DNA from: Sulfitobacter sp. LCG007
GTDB lineage: Bacteria; Pseudomonadota; Alphaproteobacteria; Rhodobacterales; Rhodobacteraceae
NCBI RefSeq assembly: GCF_040801785.1
Contig: NZ_CP161806.1
Coordinates: 62,001 to 126,000, forward strand
DNA length: 64,000 bases
Direction of reading: 5' to 3'
The notes beneath the pieces were generated by a model. It ran no database searches and was not told the origin of the DNA. It was given only the letters and a program-made list of their open reading frames with translations. Shown here in pieces: positions 1 through 9,291 of this stretch; the stretch's first letter is position 1, and each line of letters begins with the position of its first letter. The position numbers and the translations under genes are program-made.

Positions 1-390
1 GACCAGCGAGGGGATGCGCACGTAGACAATGAAGAAGGCGTGGACCAGCCCGACCGCGACACCTGCGAGCACCGACAGCACGAGGCACAAGACGATCGGC
101 AGCCCCATCCAGGCGTTCAGCACCGCGATCAGGCAGGACGACAGCGTCATCACCGCGCCGACCGACAGGTCGTAGTCGCCCGATGTCAGCGGAATGATGA
201 TCGCAAGCGCGAGCAGCGCGGCCGGGGCGTAGGATGCGAAGAGAATCGAGAAGTTGCCCCATCTCGGGAAGGAATTCGGCAGCGCGATGCTGAACCCGAT
301 GATGAGAAGCGCCCAGACGCCAAGCAGGGCGTAGCGTTCGAACAGGCGCAGGCGGCGGGCGGCGGCATGGGTCTGGTCCTGAGTGGTCAT
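1..390 (-). CDS. Ribose-type ABC transporter permease, N-terminal part (runs off window)
   Basis: Copy of the permease whose full version lies at 8305-9291. Only the first 130 codons are inside the window; the rest would lie left of base 1. It encodes the cytoplasmic N-terminus and first membrane helices of an RbsC-like (BPD_transp_2) inner-membrane permease. The start codon ATG at 390 overlaps the TGA of the ATPase gene by four bases (ATGA), as in the full copy. Whether the missing part exists cannot be told here; if the duplication is real it should continue into a HisD-like gene. Confidence 0.85.
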   Translation of the reverse strand, partial: MTTQDQTHAAARRLRLFERYALLGVWALLIIGFSIALPNSFPRWGNFSILFASYAPAALLALAIIIPLTSGDYDLSVGAVMTLSSCLIAVLNAWMGLPIVLCLVLSVLAGVAVGLVHAFFIVYVRIPSLV

Positions 391-1979
391 GTCGGGCTCC
401 GGTCTGGTCGGTCGAGTGAGGCGTAACAGGCCTGCGTGATGTGGTCCTTGGTGACTTGCGCTCCGGTCAGTTCGTGCACGACGCGACCGCGGGCGAAGAC
501 GAGCACCCGGTCGCAGATGCGCGCCAGCTGCTCCGCATCGGAACTGGCGCAGAGCACGGACATGCCGGTCTGCGCCTCTGCCGCGATGCTGTCGAAGATC
601 TTCGCGCGGGTGCCGACATCGACGCCCTGCGTCGGTTCGTCCAGCAGCAACAGCCTCGGCTTTCGCTTCATCCAGCGCGCGATCAGCACCTTCTGGGCAT
701 TGCCGCCGGAAAGCGCCGCAAGCGGCAGGTCGGGATCGTTCGGACGGACCTCGTAGTCCTCGCCCAGCTTCTTCGCCTCCCGCCGCATCGCGCCGTTGCG
801 CAGCAGCCCGCCGCGGAACCAGTCGGACACGTCGGGAAGCAGAATGTTGTCGGCGATCGACAGGCTGGCGACCCCGCTCTGCGCCTCCCGGTCTCCAGGC
901 AGCAGCGCAAGGTTTTCGCCGATGGCCCGGGCCGGGGTCATGTCCCGCAGGGGAAGCGTGCGGTCGTCCAGGGCAAGTTTCCCGGCCGTGGCCGGGTCGG
1001 CTCCGAAGACAAGATATGGCACGCGGTCGTAACCCGAACCGATCAGGCCGGTCAGGCCGATGACCTCTCCCTTCCCGATGTCGACGGAAAAGGGAGCGAT
1101 CCCCGCCCCCTCCAGCCCCTCGATGGACAGTCCGGGCGCGAAACGCGCGGTCTCGCCCGTCCGCATCTCGGTTCCGGCAATCGAGCGGCCGATGATCAGC
1201 TCGATCATGCTGTCGTGGCTGGCGGTGTCTGTCTCCACCTCTCCCGACACGCGGCCGTCTCGCAGGATCGTGGCGCGGTCGGTGATCTCCATCACCTCGT
1301 CGATGTCGTGCGAGATGAAGAGGACGGAAGAACCGCTGGCCTTGATCTCCTGCATCAGGGTGAAGAGGCGCTTCACCCCTTCCTCCGGCAGGAAGGGCGT
1401 GGGTTCGTCCAGCAGCACGAGGCCGGGCTTTCCCGTCGCTTCGCACCCCTCGCGGATCTCCTCGAAAGCCCGCACGATGGCGAGCAGCGCGCGGTTCACC
1501 GCGCTCAGTTCGTCGACACGGCGCCACAGCGGGATGTCCAATGCGTAGCGGTCGAGCACCGCCTGCGCCTCCGCCCGCTCGCGCCGCCAGTTCAGATGCA
1601 GCCGCGGGGAGAGGGCCACCTGTTTCAGGCGCAGGTTCTCCAGCACCGTCAGCGACGGCAGAAGGCCGAGGTTCTGGTGAACGAAGCTCATCCCCAATCG
1701 GCGGAAGTCCGAGGCGGCCAGCGGCAGCGACACCGCTTCGCCGTTGAATGTCATCCGGCCGCCGGGGTCCGGCGCGTGATAACCGGCGAGGATCTTGATG
1801 AGGGTCGATTTCCCCGATCCGTTCGTGCCGAGAAGGCCGTGGATCTCTCCGGGGCGAACTTCGATCGTGACGTCATCAAGAGCGCGCGTCGCCCGGAACG
1901 TCTTCGAGACGCCTTCGAGACGCAGTGTCGGCGGCACCCCTTCAGGTGCCGCCATCGCTTTGGCCGATACGGTCGTCAC
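387..1979 (-). CDS. Ribose-type ABC transporter ATPase, two nucleotide-binding domains (left copy)
   Basis: Translation identical to the 9288-10880 gene; see that entry for the motifs. It encodes an RbsA/MglA-like protein with two fused ABC domains that energises sugar-type uptake. The GTG at 1979 is chosen because a GGA lies about nine bases upstream; an in-frame ATG at 1955 and a GTG at 2000 (inside the preceding binding-protein gene) are alternatives. In this copy the gene lies behind a binding-protein gene that has lost its start and promoter, so expression would depend on read-through from the tct promoter. Confidence 0.85.
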   Translation of the reverse strand: MTTVSAKAMAAPEGVPPTLRLEGVSKTFRATRALDDVTIEVRPGEIHGLLGTNGSGKSTLIKILAGYHAPDPGGRMTFNGEAVSLPLAASDFRRLGMSFVHQNLGLLPSLTVLENLRLKQVALSPRLHLNWRRERAEAQAVLDRYALDIPLWRRVDELSAVNRALLAIVRAFEEIREGCEATGKPGLVLLDEPTPFLPEEGVKRLFTLMQEIKASGSSVLFISHDIDEVMEITDRATILRDGRVSGEVETDTASHDSMIELIIGRSIAGTEMRTGETARFAPGLSIEGLEGAGIAPFSVDIGKGEVIGLTGLIGSGYDRVPYLVFGADPATAGKLALDDRTLPLRDMTPARAIGENLALLPGDREAQSGVASLSIADNILLPDVSDWFRGGLLRNGAMRREAKKLGEDYEVRPNDPDLPLAALSGGNAQKVLIARWMKRKPRLLLLDEPTQGVDVGTRAKIFDSIAAEAQTGMSVLCASSDAEQLARICDRVLVFARGRVVHELTGAQVTKDHITQACYASLDRPDRSPT

Positions 1980-1984
1980 GGGGG

Positions 1985-2981
1985 TTATTCCAGCCCCCAC
2001 AGCTTCGCGAAGCCCGAGATGTAGGCGTCGCCGTAGCCGGTGTCGAACTGCGCGGGCGTCCCGGCATCCTTGGCGTTGGATTCGTCAAAGATGTAGAAGG
2101 GGACGTTAAGCTTCTCCGGAGCCGGAAGGCCGCAGAGGTCGCGCATGTGGCCGTCCACGGTCGCATAGGCGATCCAGTCGAGGCTTTCGCCGATGTCCAT
2201 CGACACCGCGCCCTGCTGGATGAAGTCCAGCACGAAGGGCGTGCCGTTGAAGGTCGCGACCTTCACCTGGCCCAGCTTGCCCGTCAGGCGAAGCGCGGGG
2301 ACCACGAACTGGGACATGGAGTCGTAGATCGGGATGACCACGTCGATGTCGGGATCCGCCTGCAGCGCAGACTGGACGGAGGGCTGGATCTTGGTGCCCC
2401 ATTCCGCGACGCCAACGTTGATTTCCTGCGCGATCACGCAGTCGGGGCAGTTTTCCTTCAGCTCCTCGGTGAAGCCGTCGACCAGCGGGATCGTCGGCGG
2501 CACTTCGCGGCTGACGATCAGCGCGACGCGGCCCTTGCCGTCGGTGTTCACCGCCACCCAGTTCGCCAGGATGCGGCCGATCTCGTTGAAGCCGATCGGC
2601 AGCGAGGAGGAGAGCAGCGGGTTGCGCGGGAAGCTGGGGTCGTAGAAATGCGAGGTCATTACCTTGATCCCGGCGTCGTTCGCGGCCGTGATCTGCGGCT
2701 CGACAGTGTCGGGCGAAATGCCCGAGATCAGGTTGATCACGTCGAAACCGTCGCGGATCGCATAGTCGAAGCCCTGGACCCACTGGCTCGGCTGGCCCTG
2801 GTTTTCCCATTCGACGACTTCGAGCCCGATCTTTTCACCGACGCTCTTCATGCGGTCGATGATGCCCTTCAGGAACGGGTTGGCAGAGTTGTTCGGGATC
2901 GACAGCATCTTCTTGCCGGCCGCGCACTGCTTGATATCGAAGGGGTCACCCGGGGCCACGAACTCGGGCTGAGAGCTGTAG
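1985..2981 (-). pseudogene. Sugar-type ABC binding protein, 5'-truncated copy
   Basis: The C-terminal 332 codons or so of the periplasmic binding protein encoded intact at 10886-11992. The signal peptide and first mature residues are missing because the repeat ends at 2981; upstream the frame runs into antisense-unrelated codons of the tctA fragment before any plausible start with a signal peptide. Both flanking genes point the same way, so the joint makes a tctA-to-binding-protein fusion that is out of frame. A truncated product would stay in the cytoplasm and is very unlikely to serve the transporter. Confidence 0.85.
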
Positions 2982-3647
2982 CGCGAAGATCTCCGAGGCG
3001 GGCGAAAAGGCCGATGATCGCGGCGGTGGTCGAGATGCCGTCGAGCATCCACATCGATCCCATGGTGCCGCGCATGATCCCGGACGAGCTCATCCCGACG
3101 GTCCCGATCATCAGACCGAGCGCGCCCGCAAGGACGCCCCGCCAGAAGTACTTGCCCGCCAGTGCGGCGATGAGGAAAAGACCCGCCATGGCGATGAGGA
3201 ACAGCTCGGGCGCACCGAGTTTCAGCACCAGCCGTGAGATCGGTTCAAGGATGACGAAAAGCAGCGCGTAGCCGACGACCGTTCCGACGGTGGAGGCCGC
3301 GAGTGCAAGGCCCAGGGCCTCGTTGTGCTTGCCCTGCCGCGCCATGGGATAGCCGTCGAAACAGGTGGCGATGGCCGCGGTGGTGCCCGGCACGTTCATC
3401 AGGATTGCGGGAACGGACCCGCCGAAGCCCCCGCCGGTGAAGATCGCGGTCAGGAACAGGATCGCCGAGAGGAAATCCATGTAGAGCGTGAAGGGCAAGG
3501 AAGACCGCCATGGCGATCGGCACGGAAAGCCCGGGAAGCACTCCGAAGACCAGTCCGATCAGCAGGCCGACCGGCACCACCAGCCAGGCGACGGGATTGG
3601 TGGCAAGAAGCGGACATCGCGTCGCTGAAGGCGGCAAGGTCGAGCAT
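2982..3647 (-). pseudogene. tctA: TctA-type large permease subunit of a TTT transporter, truncated and frameshifted
   Basis: TctA family membrane protein (tripartite tricarboxylate transporter, inner membrane). It starts with MLDLAAFSDAM at 3647, three bases after the tctB stop. The family landmarks are present but spread over frames: NPVAWLVVPVG and VFGVLPGLSVPIAM, then FTLYMDFLSAILFL with FGGSVPAILMNVPGT and DGYPMARQG, then GISTTAAIIGLFA. Restoring one frame needs removal of single bases near 3611, 3499-3500 and in the G run 3000-3002. The protein should be about 500 residues; only about 220 codons exist before the joint at 2981/2982. As written it cannot make a working permease. Confidence 0.8.
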
Positions 3648-3650
3648 TGG

Positions 3651-4134
3651 TCAGAGCACCAGCGTGGGAATGGGGATCGACAGCATTTCCTCGATCGCCC
3701 AGACCGGCAGCAGGACCGGCGACGAGGGAAAAGGCCAGGATGATGCGCCAGTCGCGGGCGCCCTGCAGGACCATGCTGACGGCAATGTAGATCGGCGTGG
3801 CGACGTCGAAACCGACGATCGGCATCAGCAGGACGTAGACGCCAAGGAGGGCCGCCGCGATCGGCGTGCCGTATTTCGCCGCGAAGGTGTTCTGCGGCAT
3901 CTCGGGCTTGGGCGCGGCGTCGGTGCCGCGGGCGATCCGGCGCACTTCGGCCACGGCGAGCACTACGATCAGCGCCAGCGACACGGCCGCCGCAGGCCCG
4001 ATGAGCAGCATGTTCTGCACCTTGGGCTGGGCGGACCAGGCATCCGCGGCATACCAGATCGCAAAGACCGCAAAGAGCGAAAGCAGGGCAATGTGCCCTG
4101 CCCCGCCGGTCAGATGACGTGTGAGCCTGCTCAT
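3651..4134 (-). pseudogene. tctB: TctB-type small membrane subunit of a TTT transporter, one frameshift
   Basis: Small four-helix membrane subunit of a tripartite tricarboxylate transporter. It starts MSRLTRHLTGG at 4134 behind a strong GGAGGGG ribosome site. The frame is good to about codon 137 (IILAFSLV), then one extra base at about 3723 throws it off. Deleting that base restores the ending SPVLLPVWAIEEMLSIP and a TGA at 3651-3653, just before the tctA start. The length of 484 bases is 3n+1, as expected from a single insertion. It is either a decaying gene or a sequencing error; the neighbouring tctA shows the same kind of change. Confidence 0.75.
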
Positions 4135-4159
4135 GGCGCCCCTCCTCCGGTGCCTGAAC

Positions 4160-4188
4160 GCGCGCGGGAGAGCGATGCCCCCGCGCGC
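4160..4188 (-). terminator. Hairpin between tctC and tctB
   Basis: Arms GCGCGCGGG (4160-4168) and CCCGCGCGC (4180-4188) form a perfect nine-base-pair GC stem with an 11-base loop. It lies between the stop of tctC and the start of tctB and has no T tract. A hairpin here could partly stop transcription or protect the tctC message, giving more binding protein than membrane subunits (inference). Confidence 0.5.
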
Positions 4189-4197
4189 CGTCGCGTG

Positions 4198-5184
4198 TCA
4201 TTCCAGGACGTCGATGTACTTCTTGAAGATCTCGAAGCTCTCGTTCAGCGAGGCGGTGGTCGCTTCTGGACCCATCCACTGACCACCGATCTGGCCCTCG
4301 GCGATGAACGCCTTGAAGTCGTCGCGATCGAGCATGCGGCGATAGGCGTCGACCAGCTGCTTGTAGACCTCGGGATGATTGTCGACGAAGCTCTGGTGCA
4401 CCGCAAGGGTTCGCAGGTCCGCGGCCAGCATCGGGATCTCGACGTCGTACTCGGCCAGGACTTCGTTCAGGTTCGGCGCTGCCCAGAGCTCGTCCGGCTG
4501 GTCCTTGATCACGGCCAGCGGGCGCACGTCTTCCGCAATGACGCTGGAGCCGAGGGCGGAGATCACCGAGAAGGTGACCTGGTTGCCCGCCAGCGCCGTG
4601 CGCATCGGGGCACCGCCGTCGTAGCTGATGAAGTTCACCGCATCCTGCGGCAGTCCGAGGCGTTCCAGCATCACGACCGTGGCAAGGTGCCCTCCGTCGC
4701 CGTTGATGATGGCCGAGCTCGCCTCGCCCGGATTGGCCTTGATGAAGTCGATCAGCTCTTTCGCGGTCTGGAACGGCTGGTCCTTGTTGACGAGGATCAC
4801 GTAGTAGTCCTGCCACTGGCCGTTGATGAAGTGGAACTTGTCCCACTCCACCGCCCCCTGTCCGCGCAGGATGTTCGAGATCAGGTAGGGATTGACCGGA
4901 GAGACCAGCGCGAACGATCCGTCATCGGGCTGCTGCAGGAAATAGGTATGGCCAAGTGCACCGCTGCCGCCCGCCTGGTTCATCACCGTGACGGGCACGC
5001 CGAGTTCCTCGGGCAGGAACTGCGCGATGGCGCGCGCCATGCGATCAGCCGATCCCCCGGGGTTGAACGGCACGACGATGGTCAGGCGACCGGGTGCGTA
5101 TTTCTCCTGGGCGACTGCCTGACCGGCGGTCATCGACAGCGCGGCAAGACCGCCAAGAACGGCTCTGCGTCCGATTTTGAACAT
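4198..5184 (-). CDS. tctC: TctC-type periplasmic solute-binding protein of a TTT transporter
   Basis: A 328-residue Bug/TctC family receptor. The N-terminus MFKIGRRAVLGGLAAL with a small-residue stretch ending AVAQ is a signal peptide; the twin arginine makes Tat export possible. Family features include the early LTIVVPFNPGGSADRMAR segment, which shapes the carboxylate-binding site, and the AGGSGALGH turn. It probably captures a carboxylate in the periplasm for TctAB. The start at 5184 follows AGGGAGG with good spacing; an upstream in-frame start would lie inside the operator. First gene of tctCBA, divergent from gntR. Unlike tctA and tctB it is intact. The ligand cannot be read from sequence. 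Confidence 0.85.
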   Translation of the reverse strand: MFKIGRRAVLGGLAALSMTAGQAVAQEKYAPGRLTIVVPFNPGGSADRMARAIAQFLPEELGVPVTVMNQAGGSGALGHTYFLQQPDDGSFALVSPVNPYLISNILRGQGAVEWDKFHFINGQWQDYYVILVNKDQPFQTAKELIDFIKANPGEASSAIINGDGGHLATVVMLERLGLPQDAVNFISYDGGAPMRTALAGNQVTFSVISALGSSVIAEDVRPLAVIKDQPDELWAAPNLNEVLAEYDVEIPMLAADLRTLAVHQSFVDNHPEVYKQLVDAYRRMLDRDDFKAFIAEGQIGGQWMGPEATTASLNESFEIFKKYIDVLE

Positions 5185-5253
5185 CGTGAAATCCCTCCCT
5201 ATGAATGATCCAGTCACATCCGGATTTGTCTGGACGATTGAGGGGAACCTATT

Positions 5254-5319
5254 GATTGCATACAATCCGTCAAGTAGAATTATCATTAAGTAGGATAGAT
5301 CCTGTACTTGCATACAATC
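5254..5319. promoter_or_regulatory. Two GntR-type operators between tctC and gntR
   Basis: GATTGCATACAATC (5254-5267) is a perfect palindrome with a CATA centre; TTGCATACAA recurs at 5308-5317. The pair lies in the divergent region between tctC (start 5184) and gntR (start 5331). FCD-type GntR proteins commonly bind short palindromes of this TTG-N4-CAA kind and regulate their own divergent neighbour, so the gene at 5331 is the likely binder. Confidence 0.6.
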
Positions 5320-5330
5320 ACGGGGCGAAT

Positions 5331-6053
5331 GTGACGGAACCTGACAGGGCGACTGCGGCGGAACGGGTCTACCGGTCCCTGCGCGACTCGATTTCCTCGG
5401 GCCGTTTCGCGGTCGGGGAACGGCTGACCGAAAGCGCGCTTGCAGACGAGGTCCATGTCTCGCGCACGCCGGTGCGGGAGGCGCTGCGGCAGCTGGCGAG
5501 CGAGGGGTTCGTCACCCTCTCGCCCCACGCCGGCGCCATCGTGAAGGGCTGGTCGGAGAAGGATGTGCGGGATGTCTTCGAGACCCGCGCGCTGATCGAA
5601 AGCGCGGCGGCCGGACTTGCCGCCCGGAACGCCCGCCCGGCGGATGCTGAGCGGCTTGCCGACATGGCCCGGGGGATGGAGCCGCTGGCCCGAACGTCGC
5701 CCCGCGATGTGATGGCCTATTCCGAGGCGAACCGGGCCTTCCACGCCGAAATCCTGCGAATCGCAGGCAACCACCGGATCGAGGAGATCGCGCTGAATCT
5801 CATGGACCTCGGCTTCCTCGTCCGGTCCTACACGCAGTTCGAATCCGAGGACGTGCAGCGCAGCCTCTTCGACCACCGCCAGCTTGTGACCGCGATCGGG
5901 ATCGGCGATGAGCGGTATGCGGAGGCGGTGATGCGCAGCCATATCCTTGCGGCGGCGCGGATCTTCCGCGGCACGGAAGGCCAGACGACACAACGGGCTG
6001 CGAGAGCGTCGCAGACCGCATCGACATGTGACTTCGAAAAGGAAAAACCCTGA
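5331..6053 (+). CDS. GntR-family regulator, FCD subfamily
   Basis: A 240-residue cytoplasmic transcription factor. The N-terminal winged helix-turn-helix runs over about residues 10-75 (AAERVYRSLRDSISSG, then SRTPVREALRQLASEG). The C-terminal FCD effector domain carries FETRALIESAAAGLAA and later histidines (FHAEILRIAGNH, SHILAA) that in this family bind a metal and a carboxylate. GTG at 5331 is chosen: an earlier in-frame ATG at 5256 sits inside the first operator. The stop overlaps the start of the lyase gene by one base, so both are one operon. It probably controls tctCBA and that operon, with a carboxylate as the signal (inference). Confidence 0.85.
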   Translation: MTEPDRATAAERVYRSLRDSISSGRFAVGERLTESALADEVHVSRTPVREALRQLASEGFVTLSPHAGAIVKGWSEKDVRDVFETRALIESAAAGLAARNARPADAERLADMARGMEPLARTSPRDVMAYSEANRAFHAEILRIAGNHRIEEIALNLMDLGFLVRSYTQFESEDVQRSLFDHRQLVTAIGIGDERYAEAVMRSHILAAARIFRGTEGQTTQRAARASQTASTCDFEKEKP

Positions 6054-6925
6054 TGGCGAAACCCAGTCTTCGCGCCGCGCTTGATGCCGGCACCTTCGTG
6101 TGTGCCCCGGGCATCCACGACATGATCTCTGCCGTTGTCGCCAACAAGGTCGGCTTCGACTTCATCTATTCCTCGGGCTACTGGGGCACCGCCTCGGCCG
6201 AAGGGCTGCCGGATGCCGGGATCACCACCTATTCGGAGATGGTCAAGCGCCTCTCCATCCTCTGCCGGACATCAGAGTCAGCGGTGATCGCCGACGCAGA
6301 TACCGGCTTTGGCGGACTGCTGAACGCGGCGCATACCGTGCGCGGCTACGAACGCGCGGGCGCCGTCGCGATCCAGATGGAGGATCAGGAGTTTCCCAAG
6401 AAGTGCGGCCACACGCCCTTCAAGCGGGTCATCCCGGCCGAAGACATGGCGCAGAAGATCCGCGTTGCCTGCGATGCCCGCGAAAACCCCGCAGAGACGC
6501 TGATCATCGCACGTACCGACGCCAAGGCGATGGAAGGTCTGGACAAGGCGATCGAGCGCGGGCTGCGCTATCGCGACGCCGGGGCCGACGTGGTCTTCGT
6601 CGAAGCGCTCGACAGCGAGGAGGAGATGCGCATCGCCTGCGAACGTATCGATGCGCCCATGATGGCGAACATGGCCGACGGCGGGCGCAGCCCGATCCTG
6701 CCGACCGAGACGCTCAAGGACATCGGATACAAGATGGCGATCTTTCCCGCGATCAGCGGCCTTGCCGCCGCCGCTGCCGTCGAACGGGCGCTGCGGCATC
6801 TCAAGCAGGCAGGGACCTCGCTGTCGCCGGATGTGCCGCTCTTCAACTTCGAGGAGTTCAACCAGCTGATCGGCTTCCCCGACGTCTGGGAGTTCGAGAA
6901 GAAATGGGGCGCCGCCGCGGAGTGA
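6053..6925 (+). CDS. Isocitrate lyase/PEP mutase family lyase (paralogue 1)
   Basis: A 290-residue TIM-barrel enzyme of the methylisocitrate lyase/dimethylmalate lyase group. The metal and substrate motif DADTGFG is at residues 81-87, EDQEFPKKCGH at 110-120 with catalytic Cys118, and IARTD further on. The KKCGH cysteine points to C-C bond cleavage of a 2-substituted malate-like acid rather than phosphonopyruvate chemistry. The usual family length is 285-300. It overlaps the gntR stop (TGATG) and so is probably induced by the same carboxylate that the TctC protein carries. It is very close to the 37047-37907 lyase, with the same residue numbering for both motifs. Substrate unknown. Confidence 0.85.
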   Translation: MAKPSLRAALDAGTFVCAPGIHDMISAVVANKVGFDFIYSSGYWGTASAEGLPDAGITTYSEMVKRLSILCRTSESAVIADADTGFGGLLNAAHTVRGYERAGAVAIQMEDQEFPKKCGHTPFKRVIPAEDMAQKIRVACDARENPAETLIIARTDAKAMEGLDKAIERGLRYRDAGADVVFVEALDSEEEMRIACERIDAPMMANMADGGRSPILPTETLKDIGYKMAIFPAISGLAAAAAVERALRHLKQAGTSLSPDVPLFNFEEFNQLIGFPDVWEFEKKWGAAAE

Positions 6926-6970
6926 TCCGTCGCCCCGGCGCGAAGCCGGGGCGACCAGGCCGGTTCGGCG

Positions 6971-8281
6971 TTATTCCGCAGCTTCGCCGTAGGGCACGTT
7001 CCGTCCGCCGTAGCGGCGGACCCGGACGTTGCACTGTTCTGCATGTCCCACGAACCCCTCGAGCAGGCAGAGGCGCGAGCCGTAGGCGCCGATCTCTGCC
7101 GCCGCCGCATCGGTCGTGACCTTCTGATAGCTGTGCGTCTTCAGGAACTTTCCGACCCAGAGGCCGCCGGTGTAGCGCCCGGCTTTCTTCGTGGGCAAGG
7201 TGTGGTTCGTGCCGATCACCTTGTCGCCGTTGGCCACGTTCGTCCGCGGACCCAGGAAAAGCGCCCCGTAGGAATGCATGTTGTCCAGGAACCAGTCGTC
7301 GCGGTCCGTCATCACCTGCACATGCTCCGACGCGATGTCGTTCGCGACCTCCAGCATCTCCTCGTAGGTGTCGGTGACGATCACCTCGCCATAATCCTCC
7401 CAGCTTTTCGCAGCAGTGTTAGCGGTCGGCAGGATCCCGAGAAGCCGCTGGATCTCCGCCAGCGTTTCCTTCGCCAGAGTCTCGGAATTCGTGAGGAGGA
7501 CGGCAGGGCTGTCGTAGCCATGCTCGGCCTGGCCAAGCAAGTCGGTCGCGCATATCTCGGCATCCACGGTGTCATCGGCGATCACCATGGTTTCCGTCGG
7601 TCCGGCGAAAAGGTCGATGCCGACGCGGCCGTAAAGCTGCCGTTTCGCTTCGGCGACGAAGGCGTTTCCGGGGCCGACCATCATGTCGACGGCGTCGATG
7701 GTCTGCGTCCCGATGGCCATCGCCCCGACTGCCTGGATCCCGCCCATGACGTAGATCTCATGCGCTCCGCCCAACTGCATCGCCGCGATCACGGCCGGGT
7801 TGGGCGCGCCCTTGAAGGGCGGGGTGGCAGCAGCGATGCGCGGCACGCCGGCGACACTCGCCGTCAGCACGGACATATGGGCAGAGGCAACCATGGGGAA
7901 CTTGCCGCCCGGGACATAGCAGCCAACGGATTGCACGGGAATGTTCCGGTGCCCGAGGATCACGCCCGGCATCGTCTCGATCTCGATATCGGTCATTGAG
8001 GCGCGCTGCGCCTCGGCAAAGCGGCGGACCTGCGCCTGGGCGAACCTGATGTCCTCCATGTCGCGGGCCGAGACCTTCTGCATCAGCGCCTCGATTTCAG
8101 AGGGCGACAGGCGGAAGGACGGGGGCGTGTAGTTGTCGAACCTGGCCGACAGCTCGCGCACGGCGGCGTCGCCCCTGCTTTCGATATCGGCCAGCGTCGC
8201 CTCGACTGTCTCGCGCACCTTCGAGGCATCGCCCTTCCGGTCGGCCTCGGACCTGCCCCGCTTGAGATAGGTGATTGTCAT
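6971..8281 (-). CDS. Histidinol dehydrogenase homologue, probably HpsN-like sulfopropanediol 3-dehydrogenase
   Basis: A 436-residue soluble NAD-dependent dehydrogenase of the HisD fold. Residues used for zinc and catalysis in HisD are kept: QAEH, SEHVQV, GDK before GTNHTLPT, and GHAEQ near the C-terminus. No other histidine gene is nearby, so a role in histidine synthesis is unlikely. The overall sequence recalls HpsN, which oxidises 2,3-dihydroxypropane-1-sulfonate to sulfolactate in roseobacters and Cupriavidus; this is from memory, not an alignment. The ATG at 8281 lies 24 bases after the ABC permease stop, so the gene is probably the last of the ABC operon. Other diols or amino alcohols are possible substrates. 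Confidence 0.75.
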   Translation of the reverse strand: MTITYLKRGRSEADRKGDASKVRETVEATLADIESRGDAAVRELSARFDNYTPPSFRLSPSEIEALMQKVSARDMEDIRFAQAQVRRFAEAQRASMTDIEIETMPGVILGHRNIPVQSVGCYVPGGKFPMVASAHMSVLTASVAGVPRIAAATPPFKGAPNPAVIAAMQLGGAHEIYVMGGIQAVGAMAIGTQTIDAVDMMVGPGNAFVAEAKRQLYGRVGIDLFAGPTETMVIADDTVDAEICATDLLGQAEHGYDSPAVLLTNSETLAKETLAEIQRLLGILPTANTAAKSWEDYGEVIVTDTYEEMLEVANDIASEHVQVMTDRDDWFLDNMHSYGALFLGPRTNVANGDKVIGTNHTLPTKKAGRYTGGLWVGKFLKTHSYQKVTTDAAAAEIGAYGSRLCLLEGFVGHAEQCNVRVRRYGGRNVPYGEAAE

Positions 8282-8304
8282 TCTGCTCCTTTCGTTGTTC
8301 AGGC

Positions 8305-9291
8305 TCAGCCGATGTCGGGCGCTTCCCGGCCTCGCGTCAGCTGGGAAATCGTCACGGCCAGGATCAGTGCCCCGCCGTTGAACACGTTCGTGACCCAAAG
8401 CGGAATGCCCAGCATCGTCAGCCCCGTGATCCCGGTGCCGAGGAAGTAGACGGCCACCATGGCGCCCCACGGGTTGAACCGCCCCGGCATGATCGTGGTC
8501 GAGCCGAGGAATGCTGCGGCAAAGGCGGGCAGCAGATAGTTCAGTCCGGAATACGGATCCGCCGACCCGAGCACACCGGCGTATAGGATCCCGGCGCAGG
8601 ACGCGACGACGGAGGAGGCGACCAGCGCGCCGAGCCGGACCTTCTCGACAGCGATGCCGTTGAGCCGCGCAACTTCCCGACCGCGTCCGACGAACAGCAG
8701 GCGGCGGCCCAGCGGCGTGTAGTCGAAGATGTACCAGAGAAGCACGACTGCCGCGAAGGCGTAGTAGAAGGCATAGGGCACCCCGAAGAGCCGCCCGCCC
8801 ACCACCGACATGATCAGCGCGTTGTCGATCCCGCCAATCGTCGAGGACTTGGTGAACCACTGCACGATCCCCGAGATCAGGGAGGTCGAGCCAAGCGTGA
8901 CGACCAGCGAGGGGATGCGCACGTAGACAATGAAGAAGGCGTGGACCAGCCCGACCGCGACACCTGCGAGCACCGACAGCACGAGGCACAAGACGATCGG
9001 CAGCCCCATCCAGGCGTTCAGCACCGCGATCAGGCAGGACGACAGCGTCATCACCGCGCCGACCGACAGGTCGTAGTCGCCCGATGTCAGCGGAATGATG
9101 ATCGCAAGCGCGAGCAGCGCGGCCGGGGCGTAGGATGCGAAGAGAATCGAGAAGTTGCCCCATCTCGGGAAGGAATTCGGCAGCGCGATGCTGAACCCGA
9201 TGATGAGAAGCGCCCAGACGCCAAGCAGGGCGTAGCGTTCGAACAGGCGCAGGCGGCGGGCGGCGGCATGGGTCTGGTCCTGAGTGGTCAT
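8305..9291 (-). CDS. Ribose-type ABC transporter permease
   Basis: A 328-residue RbsC-like inner-membrane permease (BPD_transp_2). After a charged cytoplasmic N-terminus there are about eight to ten hydrophobic helices. The conserved segment [15 protein letters not shown] lies near residues 70-85, and the coupling region contains [10 protein letters not shown]. It forms the membrane channel with the ATPase at 9288-10880. The ATG at 9291 overlaps the ATPase stop (ATGA), which settles the start. It is third in the operon binding protein-ATPase-permease-HisD homologue. The first 390 bases are duplicated at 1-390. Confidence 0.9.
   Translation of the reverse strand: MTTQDQTHAAARRLRLFERYALLGVWALLIIGFSIALPNSFPRWGNFSILFASYAPAALLALAIIIPLTSGDYDLSVGAVMTLSSCLIAVLNAWMGLPIVLCLVLSVLAGVAVGLVHAFFIVYVRIPSLVVTLGSTSLISGIVQWFTKSSTIGGIDNALIMSVVGGRLFGVPYAFYYAFAAVVLLWYIFDYTPLGRRLLFVGRGREVARLNGIAVEKVRLGALVASSVVASCAGILYAGVLGSADPYSGLNYLLPAFAAAFLGSTTIMPGRFNPWGAMVAVYFLGTGITGLTMLGIPLWVTNVFNGGALILAVTISQLTRGREAPDIG

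Larger units (their letters stand above)
1..2981. repeat. Large direct repeat, left copy (partner 8902-11882)
   Basis: This 2981-bp stretch matches 8902-11882 at a constant offset of 8901; all coding frames on both strands translate identically in the two copies. Identity ends after base 2981: here the next bases are cgcgaagatc, while the other copy continues ggcggccagg. The left end is the window edge, so the true repeat may be longer. Gene content is the permease start, the double ATPase and most of the binding protein of one ABC operon. The geometry is that of a tandem duplication whose unit is 2982-11882, with the novel joint at 2981/2982. Confidence 0.95.
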
